64,000 nucleotides of DNA, from NCBI RefSeq assembly GCF_004022425.1, contig NZ_RBZY01000004.1:35012-99011 (forward strand), read 5' to 3'. The notes under the pieces are model-generated. The model did no database searches, was not told the origin of the DNA, and saw only the letters and a program-made list of their open reading frames with translations. Made by a program: the position numbers and the translations under genes. The first letter of the stretch is position 1, and each line of letters begins with the position of its first letter. Below, one piece after another: positions 29,704 through 39,970 of this stretch. Source of the stretch: Microbacterium enclense. GTDB taxonomy: Bacteria; Actinomycetota; Actinomycetes; Actinomycetales; Microbacteriaceae.

Positions 29704-30165
29704 TCAGACCTCATCGGGGTCGCTCCGCTGCGGCAGAACGGTCTCGGAAACCGCCGGAAGGCGCATGCGGGAGATGACCACGAGGTCGACCACGAGCGAA
29801 CTCACGGCCGTCGCCAGGAGGGCGAAGAAGAACACCGGCGGCACGATCCATTCCACCCGGAGCAGGAGGAAGAACGCGACGATCACCAGGACGAACTTCA
29901 GGAGCCATCCGCCGAGGACGACGCCGAAGAAGATCTGCAACCAGGCGGGATGACCGTAGAAGCGGTTGGCGATGAGGATGCTCACCGCCGTCAGAGCCGG
30001 GAAGATCGCCCCGACTCCCGCTCCGATGCCGCCGCTCGCCGCCCCTGCCCCGCCGGCGACGAGGGTGCCGATGACGACGGCGAGGACGAGCACGACGCCG
30101 GTCACCACCGCCGACCACAACAGGGTGGCACGCAGGACGGGGGTGCTGGAGAGGGGGGCGGTCAT
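29704..30165 (-). CDS. AtpI-like membrane protein upstream of ATP synthase
   Basis: 153 residues with four predicted membrane helices (about 12-35, 45-65, 75-95, 100-125). Position directly before atpB and the four-helix layout match the AtpI/ATP synthase protein I group, thought to help c-ring assembly or Mg2+ supply. The sequence itself is not strongly conserved. Its ATG overlaps the stop of the upstream glycosyltransferase gene (ATGA at 30162-30165). Confidence 0.7.
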   Translation of the reverse strand: MTAPLSSTPVLRATLLWSAVVTGVVLVLAVVIGTLVAGGAGAASGGIGAGVGAIFPALTAVSILIANRFYGHPAWLQIFFGVVLGGWLLKFVLVIVAFFLLLRVEWIVPPVFFFALLATAVSSLVVDLVVISRMRLPAVSETVLPQRSDPDEV

Positions 30166-31316
30166 CGAGACTCCTCACGGATGGGTCGGCGCGCGAGGCG
30201 CCCGGACGGGAGAACGGTGAGCACTGCGCAGGCGACGACGCCGACGAGCCCGAAGGCGATGCCGATGAGGTAGTCGCCGGGCCAGCTCTGCTGCGTGCCG
30301 ATGTACATGAGCAGGAACGACAGGCTCACCACGGCGGTCCACGCGTAGAAGATCAGGACGGCATCACGGTCGCTGTGGCCCATGTCGAGCATGCGGTGGT
30401 GCAGGTGCTTGCGATCCGGCGAGAACGGCGAGCGGCCGGCCCACTGGCGTCGGATGACGGCGAGTCCGAAGTCCACCAGGGGCAGCAGCACGATGACCAC
30501 CGGTAGCAGGATCGGGATGAAGGCACCGAGGAGCTGCGAGCGACCGAGCTGTTCGGGGTCGAGTACGGCGGGGTCGAGCTGCCCCGTGATCGCGACCGCC
30601 GAACTGGCCATCAGCAAGCCCAGCATGAGCGCCCCGGAGTCGCCCATGAACAGCTTCGCGGGCGTCCAGTTCATCGGCAGGAAGCCCAGGCACGCACCGA
30701 TGAGGACGGCGGCGATGAAGGATGCCAGATTGAAGTACGTGCTCGCACCGGTGTCGCGCACGAGAAGGTACGAGTAGGCGAAGAACACGCCGTTGGCGAT
30801 GAGGCAGACGCCCGCGACCAGACCGTTCAAGCCGTCGATGAAATTGACCGCGTTCATGACCACGACCAGAGCGAACACCGTCAGCAGGAAGCTCACCCAG
30901 CTCGACCCCACCGTCAGCGCCCCGATGGGGAGCGACAGGATCTGCAGCTGTCCGAACCAGGCGATGATGCCGGCCGCGACGAACTGCGCCCCGAGCTTGA
31001 TCATCCAGTCGAGATCCCAGAGGTCGTCGGCCACGCCGACGAGCACGATGAGGAGCACCGCGCCCAACAGGGAGAGCACGGGAACCGGGTCGGTCCAGAA
31101 GATGGCGAAATAGGGGTTGCGGCTGGAGAGCGCGAACGCGGCGACGACGCCGAGGAACATCGCGACCCCGCCGAGTCGCGGCGTCGGCGTCGTGTGGACG
31201 TCACGATCCCGGATGCCGGGATACAGCTTGAAGCGCAGAGCGAGCTTCCACACCACCCACGACAGCGCCAGAGTCACCGCCGCCGTGAACAGGATGGTGA
31301 GGAGGTACTGGGTCAC
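30162..31316 (-). CDS. MraY/WecA/TagO-family undecaprenyl-phosphate sugar-1-phosphate transferase
   Basis: 384 residues, about 11 membrane helices. The enzyme transfers GlcNAc-1-phosphate (or a similar sugar) from UDP-sugar to undecaprenyl phosphate, starting teichoic acid, arabinogalactan-linker or other surface polymers. Family motifs are TPTPRLGGVAMFLG, the Asp pair in VADDLWDLDW, NFIDGLNGLVAGV, FMGDSGALMLG and the WecA-type HLHHRMLDMGHSD loop. The last favours WecA/TagO over MraY. It is coupled to tsaC by a four-base overlap and to the AtpI-like gene in the same way. Confidence 0.9.
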   Translation of the reverse strand: MTQYLLTILFTAAVTLALSWVVWKLALRFKLYPGIRDRDVHTTPTPRLGGVAMFLGVVAAFALSSRNPYFAIFWTDPVPVLSLLGAVLLIVLVGVADDLWDLDWMIKLGAQFVAAGIIAWFGQLQILSLPIGALTVGSSWVSFLLTVFALVVVMNAVNFIDGLNGLVAGVCLIANGVFFAYSYLLVRDTGASTYFNLASFIAAVLIGACLGFLPMNWTPAKLFMGDSGALMLGLLMASSAVAITGQLDPAVLDPEQLGRSQLLGAFIPILLPVVIVLLPLVDFGLAVIRRQWAGRSPFSPDRKHLHHRMLDMGHSDRDAVLIFYAWTAVVSLSFLLMYIGTQQSWPGDYLIGIAFGLVGVVACAVLTVLPSGRLARRPIREESR

Positions 31317-32044
31317 GGACCCGGCGCCTCGGAATCCGAGGCCGCTACCGGGTCGGAAGCCCCCGCGGTACCCGTCTCAGGGTCGGGCTCCAACAGGTCG
31401 CCGAGGACCTCGCGCAGCCGCGTCCGCGAGACGGTTCCCTCGCGGAGGACGCGGACCCGCGGCTCGGCACCGCCGACGAGGGTCGTGGCATCCACGATGG
31501 TCGAGGCGAAGCCCCACTCACTGGGACCGGCGTCGAGGTAGGCGGCGACGCTGTCACCGAGCATGTCGCGAGCCTCGTCGATGCTCACAGCCGCCGGCAT
31601 GCCCGTGCGGTTGGCGCTCGACACCGCGAGCGGCCCCGTCTCTTCGAGCAGCTCCAGCGTCAGGTTCTGCGCGGGCATGCGGACGGCGACCGTCCCGTTG
31701 GTGTCGCCGAGGTCCCACGACAGCGACGGCTGCGCGGGCAGGACGATCGTCAGCCCACCCGGCCAGAAGGCGTGAACGAGATCGTCGACCGCGGCGGGCA
31801 CGTCGGCGACGAGGGCGCGGAGCGTCCCGACACCGGGCACGAGGACGGGCGGCGGCTGCTGACGGCCGCGTCCCTTCGCCTCGAGCAGGCCCGCGACGGC
31901 GCGCGCGTTGAAGGCGTCTGCGGCGATTCCGTAGACGGTGTCGGTGGGGAGCACGACGAGTTCGCCTCGACCGATCGCCTGACGCGCGTGGCGCATCCCG
32001 GAGAGCAGCTGCGACTCGTCACGGCAGTCGTAGACGGGTGACAT
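31313..32044 (-). CDS. tsaC: L-threonylcarbamoyladenylate synthase (TsaC/Sua5 family)
   Basis: 243 residues. The enzyme makes threonylcarbamoyl-AMP from threonine, bicarbonate and ATP, the first step of t6A tRNA modification. The YrdC-domain motifs RGELVVLPTDTVYGIAADAFN and GPLAVSSANRTGMPAA are clear. The usual K.R..P motif appears as KGRGRQQPPPVLV. The ATG at 32044 (MSPVYDC) lies nine bases after TAGACT; a GTG nine bases further up is possible. It lies 38 bases after prmC, and its end overlaps the sugar transferase gene. Confidence 0.92.
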   Translation of the reverse strand: MSPVYDCRDESQLLSGMRHARQAIGRGELVVLPTDTVYGIAADAFNARAVAGLLEAKGRGRQQPPPVLVPGVGTLRALVADVPAAVDDLVHAFWPGGLTIVLPAQPSLSWDLGDTNGTVAVRMPAQNLTLELLEETGPLAVSSANRTGMPAAVSIDEARDMLGDSVAAYLDAGPSEWGFASTIVDATTLVGGAEPRVRVLREGTVSRTRLREVLGDLLEPDPETGTAGASDPVAASDSEAPGP

Positions 32045-32082
32045 GTCGCGCACAGTCTACCGACGTGCAGCCGCGCGCGCGG

Positions 32083-32967
32083 TCAGGGGCGGATCGCCGT
32101 TGTGGCGCGGTCGCGCGTGGTCAGATCCGGGTGCGTCGCCGCCGCCAGCCACCCGTCGGCGGCGAGGATCGCGCGGATGGCCGCGCCCTGCCACTCGCCG
32201 TGCTCGATGACGATGGTGCCGCCGGCGTGCGCCAGCCGCAGGCCGACGCGGCTGAGCACGCGCACGGCATCCAGTCCGTCCGGGCCGCCGTACAGTGCCG
32301 CCGGAGGGTCGTACAGACGCACCTCGGGATCGCGCGGGATCGCGTCGTCGGGAACGTATGGAGGGTTGGATGCCACCACCGACACCGTTCCATCGAGGTC
32401 AGGGAAGGCCTCGGCGAGGTCGATGAACGCGAGCGTCACGTTCGTCGCGCCGATGCGGGCGACGTTCTCCCTCGTCCAGATGAAGGCGTCGACGGAGTTC
32501 TCGGCCGCGAACACGCGGGCATGCGGGACCTCGGTCGCCATCGCGAGCGCGATCGCGCCGCTTCCCGTGCCGAGATCGACCGCGATCGGGGAGGGGGATG
32601 CCGCAGACCGGAGCGCGTCGATCGCCAGCTGCGCCACCATCTCGGTCTCGGGGCGCGGGACGAACACCCCCGGCCCGACGGCCAGTTCCATCGAGCGGAA
32701 GGGCGCCACGCCGGTGAGGTGCTGCAGGGGTTCCCGGGCCGAGCGCCGATCCACGAGCGGCGCGAGCGCGGCCGCGGCGGTCTCGGGGAGCCGGTCACCG
32801 CGGATGGCAGCGGCCTGCACTCCCCCGCGCGAGGTCGAGAGGACATGGGCGAGGAGGAGTTCGGCATCCACCCGGGGGTCGGGGATGCCGGCCGACGCGA
32901 AGCGCGCGGCCGTGGCGTGGAGGACGTCACCGACGGACGGCGTGGAGGACGAGACGGTTTCGGGCAT
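32083..32967 (-). CDS. prmC: peptide chain release factor N5-glutamine methyltransferase
   Basis: 294 residues. PrmC methylates the Gln of the GGQ loop in release factors; its substrate RF1 is encoded at 36585-37676. The AdoMet-binding VDLGTGSGAIALAMATEVP and the catalytic NPPYVPDD motif, preceded by VVASNPPY, are intact, and the N-terminal RF-binding domain includes PLQHLTG. The ATG at 32967 gives MPETVSSS; a longer GTG-started form would add 12 residues. It heads the series prmC-tsaC-wecA-like-atpI, a common actinobacterial order, and diverges from cysK. Confidence 0.94.
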   Translation of the reverse strand: MPETVSSSTPSVGDVLHATAARFASAGIPDPRVDAELLLAHVLSTSRGGVQAAAIRGDRLPETAAAALAPLVDRRSAREPLQHLTGVAPFRSMELAVGPGVFVPRPETEMVAQLAIDALRSAASPSPIAVDLGTGSGAIALAMATEVPHARVFAAENSVDAFIWTRENVARIGATNVTLAFIDLAEAFPDLDGTVSVVASNPPYVPDDAIPRDPEVRLYDPPAALYGGPDGLDAVRVLSRVGLRLAHAGGTIVIEHGEWQGAAIRAILAADGWLAAATHPDLTTRDRATTAIRP

Positions 32968-33065
32968 GACGGGTCCCGAGCCTAGTCGCGCGTCGTCACA
33001 CACGGACCCGCGGCCGGCGCCTCACCTAGGATTGTCGCGATCCGACCGACGGCGAAAGGCGAGCC

Positions 33066-34004
33066 ATGCCCGGCATCCACACCGACATCACCTCAGCGTT
33101 CGGCGACACCCCTCTGGTGCGCCTGAACCGTGTCGCGGAAGGCGCCGGGGGCCAGATCCTGGCCAAGCTCGAGTTCTACAACCCCGCCTCCAGCGTCAAG
33201 GACCGCCTGGGGATCGCGATCGTCGACGCGGCCGAAGCCTCCGGCGAGTTGAAGCCCGGCGGCACGCTCGTCGAGTCGACGAGCGGCAACACCGGCATCG
33301 CGCTGGCGATGGTCGGCGCCGCACGCGGGTACAAGGTCATCCTGACGATGCCGGCGTCCATGTCGAAGGAGCGTCGCGTCCTGCTCCGGGCGTTCGGCGC
33401 GGAGCTCGTGCTCACCGACCCCACCAAGGGGATGTCGTTCGCGGTCGAGGAGGCCAAGCGCATCGTCTCCGAGACCCCAGGTGCCGTGTGGGCGCGCCAG
33501 TTCGAGAACGAGGCGAACCCCGAGATCCACCGCAAGACCACTGCCGAGGAGATCCTCCGCGACACCGACGGCAAGGTCGACTACTTCGTCGCCGGGATCG
33601 GCACGGGCGGCACCATCACCGGCGTCGGCCAGGTGTTGAAGGAGCGCATCCCGGGCGTCAAGGTCGTCGCCGTGGAGCCCGCCGACTCGCCCATCCTCAC
33701 GAAGGGACACCCCGGCCCGCACAAGATCCAGGGCATCGGGCCGAACTTCGTGCCGGCGATCCTCGACCGCGACATCATCGACGAGGTCATCGACGTCGAG
33801 TTCGACGACGCCATCCGCCTGGCGCGCGAGACCGCGGCCAAGGACGGCATCCTCGTCGGCATGTCCTCCGGCGCGGCGATCTGGGCCGCACTCGAGATCG
33901 CGCGACGCCCCGAGGCCGAGGGGAAGAACATCGTCGTCATCATCCCGTCGTACGGCGAGCGCTACCTCTCCACCGCCCTCTACGAAGACCTGCGCGACAA
34001 CTGA
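33066..34004 (+). CDS. cysK: cysteine synthase A (O-acetylserine sulfhydrylase)
   Basis: 312 residues. A PLP enzyme that makes cysteine from O-acetylserine and sulfide. The PLP lysine lies in [13 protein letters not shown], and the substrate loop [14 protein letters not shown] and phosphate-binding [13 protein letters not shown] are exact. A -10 box TAGGAT lies near 33029, and GAAAGG before the ATG serves as ribosome binding site, so this gene is not leaderless. It is followed after one base by cysE, giving a two-gene cysteine operon. Confidence 0.97.
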   Translation: MPGIHTDITSAFGDTPLVRLNRVAEGAGGQILAKLEFYNPASSVKDRLGIAIVDAAEASGELKPGGTLVESTSGNTGIALAMVGAARGYKVILTMPASMSKERRVLLRAFGAELVLTDPTKGMSFAVEEAKRIVSETPGAVWARQFENEANPEIHRKTTAEEILRDTDGKVDYFVAGIGTGGTITGVGQVLKERIPGVKVVAVEPADSPILTKGHPGPHKIQGIGPNFVPAILDRDIIDEVIDVEFDDAIRLARETAAKDGILVGMSSGAAIWAALEIARRPEAEGKNIVVIIPSYGERYLSTALYEDLRDN

Positions 34005-34005
34005 C

Positions 34006-34575
34006 GTGGGGGTTCTCTCCCGCATCCGCGAGGACGTCGCCGCGGCCAAACTGCGCGACCCCGCGGCGCGCGGTGGCGTCGAGATCGCGTTGTTGTACCC
34101 CGGCCTCCACGCCGTGTGGGCGTACCGGGTGGCGCACCGTTTGTGGCTGCGCGGCCTGCGCTTCCCCGCGCGAGCGCTGTCGCAGGTGGCGCGCTGGCTG
34201 ACCGGAGTCGAGATCCACCCCGGCGCCGTCATCGGCCGGCGCTTCTTCATCGATCACGGCATGGGGGTCGTGATCGGAGAGACGGCCGAAGTGGGCGACG
34301 ACGTCATGCTCTACCACGGCGTCACCCTCGGCGGCCGCCAGCGCGAGGGCGGCAAGCGGCACCCGACGCTGCACGATGGAGTCGCGGTCGGCGCCGGGGC
34401 GAAGATCCTCGGTCCGATCACGATCGGCGCGCACAGTCTGGTCGGCGCGAACGCCGTCGTCACCCGCGATGCGCCGGCCGAGAGCGTGCTCGTGGGCGTA
34501 CCCGCCAAGCCGCGCGCGCGTCGTCCGAGCGAAGACACTCGGGCTCTGCTCACGGCACCCGAGTACTGGATCTGA
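34006..34575 (+). CDS. cysE: serine O-acetyltransferase
   Basis: 189 residues, a short CysE with the helical N-terminus and a left-handed beta-helix of hexapeptide repeats ([37 protein letters not shown] read over residues 65-100). The catalytic His/Asp region HGVTLGG and the C-terminal [10 protein letters not shown] are typical. It acetylates serine to supply CysK, encoded just upstream with a one-base gap. The start is GTG. It is convergent with the holin-like gene eight bases away. Confidence 0.95.
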   Translation: MGVLSRIREDVAAAKLRDPAARGGVEIALLYPGLHAVWAYRVAHRLWLRGLRFPARALSQVARWLTGVEIHPGAVIGRRFFIDHGMGVVIGETAEVGDDVMLYHGVTLGGRQREGGKRHPTLHDGVAVGAGAKILGPITIGAHSLVGANAVVTRDAPAESVLVGVPAKPRARRPSEDTRALLTAPEYWI

Positions 34576-34582
34576 CCGGCGT

Positions 34583-34990
34583 TCAGCGCTTCGCCGTGAC
34601 CGATGCCCGCGCGGGCCGGTCGATCAGAAGCACGGTCAGCACCCCCGTCACGACCGCCGATACGATCCAGACGACCAGCGGCGCCAAGAACCAGGCGCCG
34701 ACCGTCGTGATCCGCACCCCCGCGGACGGCAGCAGCACGACGACCAGCAGCGACACGAACGTCGCGATGATGCCGATGCCGCCGAGGAGCAGCGGCGCGC
34801 GCTTGCGCGCGAGACGGGTCACGAGTGGCGTCGCAAGGCTCTGCACGACGGCGAAGACCACGATCGCCACCAGGAAGCCCCACACGTCGAGCCACGAGAT
34901 GCGGAAGCCGTCGACGAACAGGTCGGCGAGGACGAGACCCGCCGCCGCCGAGGCGAGGTAGATCACGACGCGGAACAACCAGGTCTTCAT
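34583..34990 (-). CDS. PF04020-type (phage holin family) membrane protein
   Basis: 135 residues with four hydrophobic helices (about 5-25, 32-55, 63-85, 95-120). It matches the family called 'phage holin 4_2', which is chromosomal and widespread in actinobacteria and has no proven holin activity. The start MKTWLFRVVIYLASAAAGL is typical. No phage gene is nearby. The gene diverges from the amidase gene with a 39-base gap. Confidence 0.75.
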   Translation of the reverse strand: MKTWLFRVVIYLASAAAGLVLADLFVDGFRISWLDVWGFLVAIVVFAVVQSLATPLVTRLARKRAPLLLGGIGIIATFVSLLVVVLLPSAGVRITTVGAWFLAPLVVWIVSAVVTGVLTVLLIDRPARASVTAKR

Positions 34991-35029
34991 GCTGTGAGGC
35001 TAGCGGAGCGTCGGCCGTAGGCTCGGAGG

Positions 35030-36433
35030 ATGACGCGCCCGCACGATCTGTCGCTCGCCGCCCAGATCGCCGCCCTGCGAGCCGGGGAGATCGGACCGGT
35101 CGAACTGGCCGCGCACTACCTCGATCGCATCCGGCGCTTCGCCGACCTCGGTGCGTTCGCGGAGATCACCGGTGAGGCCGCCCTCGCGCGCGCTGCCGCC
35201 CTGGAGGAGATGTCCCCGGATGGCCCCCTCTGGGGCGTGCCCTCGGCCGAGAAGGACCTCGTCGCGCGCGCCGGCGTTCCCACCCGATACGGCTCCCGTT
35301 CCCGCCTCGCCCACGTCCCCTCGGTCTCGGACGCCCTCGCCGAGGCGATGGATGCCGCGGGCGCGGTGAGCCTCGGGAAGACCAGCACGTCGGAGTTCGG
35401 CCTCACCGGCTTCACCGAACCGCTCATCCATGCCCCGGCCCGGAATCCCTGGGCCCCCGATACCGGCGCCGGTGGATCCAGCGGCGGCGCGGCCGTCGCT
35501 GTCGCCGCGGGGCTCCTCCCCGCCGCGGTCGGTTCGGACGGCGGCGGATCGATCCGCATCCCGTCCGCTACCGTCGGAGTCGTCGGCCTGAAGCCCTCGC
35601 GCGGACGCCTCCCCATCGGTTCGGGATTCGACTCCCCCGACGGCCTCGCCGTGGCCGGGCCGATCGCGCGCGCCGTCGAGGACGCGGCACTCCTCCTGGA
35701 CGCGCTGGTCGGGCTCGCGCCGTTCTCGTACGCGACCGCGGCTCCCGGGCGCGGTCCCTTCGTCGAGGCCGCTCGCCGCGCGACGCCCGGCCTTCGCATC
35801 GGCGTCACGACCGTCTCGCCGTGGGACGACGACGAGAACATCGTGCTCGACCCCGCCGCCCGCGCGGCGTTCGATACGGCCACCGCCTGGCTGAGCGACG
35901 CCGGTCATGCCGTGGCCGACGCGGACTGGCATCCGGTGGGCTATCCCGCCCTGTTCCGGGTGCTGTGGCGGGCGAGCGCCGCCCGTGTCCCGTTGAGCGA
36001 CGACGACATGACCGCCGTCGAACCGCTCACCGCATGGCTCGTTCGCGAAGGACGGTCGCTGTCGGCTCCCGATCTCCTCGGCGGACTGACCGAGGCCCGC
36101 GCCTTCGAACGCCGGACGGTCGCCGACTTCGCGGCGTTCGACGCCGTGCTGACGCCTGCGCTGGCGCAGTCGCCACGGCCGGTCGGGTGGTACGCCGGGC
36201 ACGACCCCGAGCGGACGTTCGCGATGCAGGTCGAGTACGCGCCGTACTCCAGCTTCGTCAACGTCGCGGGCCTTCCGGCCCTGACGCTGCCGGTGGCGAC
36301 GGATGCCGCGGGACACCCCGTCTCGGTGCAGCTCATCGGCCGACCGGGCGGCGAGGCGGCACTGCTCGCGCTCGCGACGCAGCTCGAGGGACGCCGCGGC
36401 CCCCTCCCCCGCCCGCCCTTCTGGGACGCCTGA
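35030..36433 (+). CDS. amidase signature family hydrolase
   Basis: 467 residues. Amidase-signature enzymes use a Ser-cisSer-Lys triad to cut amide bonds; the Lys is in [12 protein letters not shown] and the two Ser in [17 protein letters not shown] with [12 protein letters not shown]. The length fits. The substrate is unknown; it lacks the conserved context of GatA (no gatC or gatB nearby), so it is probably catabolic. The ATG lies six bases after TAGGCT (35018-35023), with CGGAGG between, so either leaderless or Shine-Dalgarno use is possible. It is followed by paired-arm repeat copy C. Confidence 0.87.
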   Translation: MTRPHDLSLAAQIAALRAGEIGPVELAAHYLDRIRRFADLGAFAEITGEAALARAAALEEMSPDGPLWGVPSAEKDLVARAGVPTRYGSRSRLAHVPSVSDALAEAMDAAGAVSLGKTSTSEFGLTGFTEPLIHAPARNPWAPDTGAGGSSGGAAVAVAAGLLPAAVGSDGGGSIRIPSATVGVVGLKPSRGRLPIGSGFDSPDGLAVAGPIARAVEDAALLLDALVGLAPFSYATAAPGRGPFVEAARRATPGLRIGVTTVSPWDDDENIVLDPAARAAFDTATAWLSDAGHAVADADWHPVGYPALFRVLWRASAARVPLSDDDMTAVEPLTAWLVREGRSLSAPDLLGGLTEARAFERRTVADFAAFDAVLTPALAQSPRPVGWYAGHDPERTFAMQVEYAPYSSFVNVAGLPALTLPVATDAAGHPVSVQLIGRPGGEAALLALATQLEGRRGPLPRPPFWDA

Positions 36434-36482
36434 GGTTCCTCGGCCGAGGAGGACCGCCGCGCCCGGGTCGGGGCGGTGTACC

Positions 36483-36553
36483 GCACAACTCCTGCGGTCT
36501 GCGGGCTCTCGCGGCCGCAGCAGCGGCTCGCGGCTGATCTGCCGGAGTTGTGC
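36483..36553. repeat. 71-bp paired-arm intergenic repeat, copy C
   Basis: Left arm GCACAACTCCTGCGG (36483-36497) and right arm CTGCCGGAGTTGTGC (36539-36553) with a 41-base spacer; with flanks CCGCACAACTCC pairs perfectly with GGAGTTGTGCGG. It lies between the convergent amidase and prfA genes, some 30 kb from the other copies. Confidence 0.8.
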
Positions 36554-36584
36554 GGCCGAGGCAGCCCGGAAGAAGCGAGCGGGC

Positions 36585-37676
36585 TCAGCCCTCGGAGAGG
36601 GCGGCGAGCCGGGCCTCTTCGTCGGCGGTGATCGCCGACTCGATGATCGGGCCGAGCGCGCCGTCCATGACCTGATCGAGGTTGTAGGACTTGTACCCCG
36701 TGCGGTGATCGGCGATCCGGTTCTCGGGGAAGTTGTAGGTGCGGATGCGCTCGGAACGGTCCATGCCGCGGATCTGCGAACGGCGGGCGTCGGCGGCCTG
36801 CGCGTCGCGCTCCTCCTGCTGCTTGGCGAGAAGGCGGGCGCGCAGCACGCGCATGCCGGCCTCGCGGTTCTGCAGCTGCGACTTCTCGTTCTGCATCGAC
36901 ACGACGATCCCGGTCGGGACGTGCGTGATGCGCACCGCGGAGTCGGTCGTGTTGACCGACTGACCGCCCGGACCCGACGAACGGAACACGTCGATCTTCA
37001 GGTCGTTGGGGTCGATCGCGACCTCTTCGGGCTCGTCGACCTCGGGGAAGACGAGTACGCCGGTCGTCGATGTGTGGATGCGCCCCTGCGACTCGGTCGC
37101 CGGCACGCGCTGCACCCGGTGCACGCCCCCCTCGTACTTGAGGTGCGCCCACACGCCCTGCGCGGGATCGCTCGACGAGCCCTTGATCGCGACCTGGACG
37201 TCCTTGTAGCCGCCGAGGTCGGACTCGTTGCGCTCGAGTAGTTCCGTCTTCCACCCCATGGATGCCGCGTACTGCAGGTACATCCGGAGGAGGTCGGCCG
37301 CGAACAGTGCGCTCTCCGCGCCACCCTCGCCCGCCTTGATCTCCATGATCACGTCACGGGCGTCGTCGGGGTCGCGCGGGATGAGGAGCCGCCGCAGCCG
37401 CTCCTGGCTCTCGTCCCGTCGCTGCTCGAGCGCGGGCACCTCCTCGGCGAAGGCCTCGTCCTCGCGGGCGAGTTCGCGCGCGGCATCCAGGTCGTCCGAC
37501 GCGGACTGCCACGCCTCGTAGGCGTGAACGATCCGGTTCAGCTCGGCGTAGCGCCGATTGACCCGCTTCGAGCGCGCCGCGTCGGCGTGCACGGCCGGGT
37601 CGTTCAGCTCGAGCTCGACCTGCCGGTGCTCATCGAGCAGTCCGCGAACGGACTCGAGGATGCCGGAATCGGACAC
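36585..37676 (-). CDS. prfA: peptide chain release factor 1
   Basis: 363 residues. RF1 ends translation at UAA and UAG. The peptidyl-transferase motif GGQ is in [16 protein letters not shown] and the stop-codon-reading PxT tripeptide is PAT in [11 protein letters not shown], which identifies RF1 over RF2. Length is normal. It lies three bases after rho on the minus strand, likely co-transcribed. Its modifying enzyme PrmC is encoded elsewhere in the window (32083-32967), not beside it as in many bacteria. Confidence 0.97.
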   Translation of the reverse strand: MSDSGILESVRGLLDEHRQVELELNDPAVHADAARSKRVNRRYAELNRIVHAYEAWQSASDDLDAARELAREDEAFAEEVPALEQRRDESQERLRRLLIPRDPDDARDVIMEIKAGEGGAESALFAADLLRMYLQYAASMGWKTELLERNESDLGGYKDVQVAIKGSSSDPAQGVWAHLKYEGGVHRVQRVPATESQGRIHTSTTGVLVFPEVDEPEEVAIDPNDLKIDVFRSSGPGGQSVNTTDSAVRITHVPTGIVVSMQNEKSQLQNREAGMRVLRARLLAKQQEERDAQAADARRSQIRGMDRSERIRTYNFPENRIADHRTGYKSYNLDQVMDGALGPIIESAITADEEARLAALSEG

Positions 37677-37679
37677 GGC

Positions 37680-39815
37680 TCAGCGGATGCCGTTGTCGTG
37701 CCCGTTGTCTCCACGCGCGGGAGCCGGGATCGACTTCTGCATCTGGACGAGGAACTCGACGTTGGACTGCGTCTCCTTGAGCTTGCCGAGCACGACCTCG
37801 AGGGCCTGCTGCGGGTCGAGACCCGCGAGCGCGCGACGCAGCTTCCAGGTGATCTTGACCTCGTCGGGCGACAGCAGCATCTCTTCGCGACGGGTCGAGG
37901 ACGCGTTGACGTCGACCGCCGGGAAGATGCGCTTGTCGGCGAGCTGGCGGTTCAGGCGCAGTTCGCTGTTGCCGGTGCCCTTGAACTCCTCGAAGATCAC
38001 GTCGTCCATCTTCGACCCGGTCTCGACCAGCGCCGTCGCCAGGATCGTGAGCGACCCGCCGTTCTCGATGTTGCGTGCGGCGCCGAAGAAACGCTTGGGC
38101 GGGTACAGCGCCGAGGCGTCCACGCCACCGGTCAGGACGCGACCCGAGGTCGGTGCCGACAGGTTGTAGGCCCGGCCGAGGCGGGTGATCGAGTCCAGCA
38201 GCACGACGACGTCGCGACCGAGCTCGACGAGACGCTTGGCCCGCTCGATGGCGAGTTCGGCGACCGTGGTGTGATCTTCGGCGGGACGGTCGAACGTCGA
38301 GGCGATGACCTCGCCCTTGACCGTGCGCTGCATGTCGGTGACCTCTTCGGGGCGCTCGTCCACGAGCACGACCATGAGGTGGACCTCGGGGTTGTTCTGC
38401 GCGATCGCGTTCGCGATCTGCTGCAGCACGATCGTCTTGCCCGCCTTGGGGGGCGCGACGATGAGACCGCGCTGGCCCTTGCCGACCGGTGCGACCAGGT
38501 CGATGAGGCGCTGCGTGAGCTTCTCGGGCGCGGTCTCCATGCGCAGACGCTCCTGCGGGTACAGCGGGGTGAGCTTGCCGAACTCGACGCGGGCGGCGGC
38601 ATCCTCGACCGACAGACCGTTGATCGAGTCGACCTTCACGAGCGCGTTGTACTTCTGGCGGCTCGACTGCTCGTTCTCGCGCGGCTGCTTGATCGAACCG
38701 ACCACCGCGTCGCCCTTGCGCAGGTTGTACTTCTTGACCTGACCGAGCGAGACGTAGACGTCGCTGGGGCCGGGCAGGTAGCCCGTGGTGCGTACGAACG
38801 CGTAGTTGTCGAGCACGTCGAGGACGCCCGCGATGGGGATCAGGACGTCGTCCTCGCCGACCTCGCTCTCGAACTCGTCACCGGTGGCGGCCTGTCCGCG
38901 ACGCTTGTTGCGCTGACGGTTGCGACCGTTCGCCTGGTTCTGCTGCTGGGCCTGCTGACCGTTCTGCGCGGGGGCCTCGGCCTCGTCGGCGGCGGGCGCG
39001 GCGGCGTTCGCCGCGGGCGCGGGCGCGTCGGCGTTCTCGGCCTTGTTGCGGTTGCGGTTGCGCGACCGGCTGCGGCTGCGGCTGCGCGACGGCGTGTCGG
39101 CGGACTCCTCGGCGCTGTCGCCGTCGGTGGCGTCGGCCTGGGCGGTGTCGCCCTCGGTGGCGTCGGCCTGGGCGTCGACCGCGTCGGTCGGGGAGGCCAC
39201 GGTCTCGGTGTTCGCGTCGGCCTCGGCGGACTGCCCCGCGGCCTCGGGAGCCTCGGCGGGGGTCTCGGTGGGGGTCTCGGTGACCTCGGCGGCGATGGGC
39301 GTTTCCGCCGGCGCCGCGTCGACGGGAGCCTCGGCCGCGGTCTCGTCCGCGGGCGCGCTCTTCGCTCGGCGCGGGGCGCGCTTGCGGGGCGCGCGGGCGG
39401 GCTTGGCGGGCGCCTCCCCGGCGGCGGGCTCCTCGGCCGAAGGAGCGGGCTCTTCGACCGGAGCACCCGGCTCCGCGGCGGGGGCTGCGACGGCCTCTTC
39501 GGCGGCCGGCTCCACGGCGGGGGCCACCTCGTCGGTGGCGGGCGCCGCGTCGGCGGGCGACTCCTCAGCGGCGGGCACCTCGACGGGGGCTTCTTCCCCC
39601 GCGGGCTCCTCGGCGGCGGCGGGCTCGGCCTGCTGCTCGTCGGCGGCCGGTGCCTCCTCCGCGGTCGGGTCCTCGGCCGCGGGGGCGTCGTCGCCCTCCG
39701 CATCGACGGGCGCGTCGAACAGCGTCTCGTCGGCGGGAGCGGCGGACTGCTCCTCGGTCGGGATGTCGGCACCCTCGGGCGCGTCAACGGGCTGGGTCTC
39801 GGAGATGGACTCCAC
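37680..39815 (-). CDS. rho: transcription termination factor Rho with large disordered N-terminal region
   Basis: 711 residues. Rho is the hexameric RNA helicase that releases transcripts. The catalytic part (about 312-711) is complete: RNA-binding cold-shock-like domain from [21 protein letters not shown]-loop [16 protein letters not shown], Walker B region [16 protein letters not shown] and the C-terminal [16 protein letters not shown]. The first 311 residues are low-complexity: Ala/Glu/Pro/Asp-rich acidic sequence, a basic patch [11 protein letters not shown], an [15 protein letters not shown] run and a Gln/Asn stretch. The usual N-terminal Rho_N helical domain is not recognisable. The GTG at 39815 has GAGGAG five bases upstream. 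Confidence 0.95.
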   Translation of the reverse strand: MESISETQPVDAPEGADIPTEEQSAAPADETLFDAPVDAEGDDAPAAEDPTAEEAPAADEQQAEPAAAEEPAGEEAPVEVPAAEESPADAAPATDEVAPAVEPAAEEAVAAPAAEPGAPVEEPAPSAEEPAAGEAPAKPARAPRKRAPRRAKSAPADETAAEAPVDAAPAETPIAAEVTETPTETPAEAPEAAGQSAEADANTETVASPTDAVDAQADATEGDTAQADATDGDSAEESADTPSRSRSRSRSRNRNRNKAENADAPAPAANAAAPAADEAEAPAQNGQQAQQQNQANGRNRQRNKRRGQAATGDEFESEVGEDDVLIPIAGVLDVLDNYAFVRTTGYLPGPSDVYVSLGQVKKYNLRKGDAVVGSIKQPRENEQSSRQKYNALVKVDSINGLSVEDAAARVEFGKLTPLYPQERLRMETAPEKLTQRLIDLVAPVGKGQRGLIVAPPKAGKTIVLQQIANAIAQNNPEVHLMVVLVDERPEEVTDMQRTVKGEVIASTFDRPAEDHTTVAELAIERAKRLVELGRDVVVLLDSITRLGRAYNLSAPTSGRVLTGGVDASALYPPKRFFGAARNIENGGSLTILATALVETGSKMDDVIFEEFKGTGNSELRLNRQLADKRIFPAVDVNASSTRREEMLLSPDEVKITWKLRRALAGLDPQQALEVVLGKLKETQSNVEFLVQMQKSIPAPARGDNGHDNGIR

Positions 39816-39970
39816 GAGTGCTCCTCAGAAATGAAACATGGTCAGATCGCGGGGTATCGCTGCAGAGCGCAGACGAGAACTCACACCAGCGGTTCGGGAG
39901 ACTGCAGCCGAGACCGGGTTCGCGATTTGTTGCGGATTTCGCAGGTGGTGCAGAGGCTCAGATTCGCGTG
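39816..39970 (-). promoter_or_regulatory. rho leader region
   Basis: 155 bases between thrB and rho. On the minus strand a five-codon mini-ORF (MFHF, 39839-39825) ends ten bases before the rho GTG and overlaps its ribosome binding site. Rho leaders often mediate self-regulation, but no terminator or conserved motif is clear here. A possible promoter cannot be fixed. Confidence 0.3.

Noticed and set aside
34583..34990. Phage remnant, from the name 'phage holin family'
   Set aside because: The family is chromosomal in actinobacteria and no other phage gene is near.
35030..36433. GatA subunit of the amidotransferase
   Set aside because: The amidase signature is shared, but gatB and gatC are absent and the flanks differ from Gat operons.
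39000..39800. Tandem repeats in the DNA of the rho N-terminal region
   Set aside because: They are imperfect, in-frame consequences of low-complexity coding sequence and not an independent repeat array.
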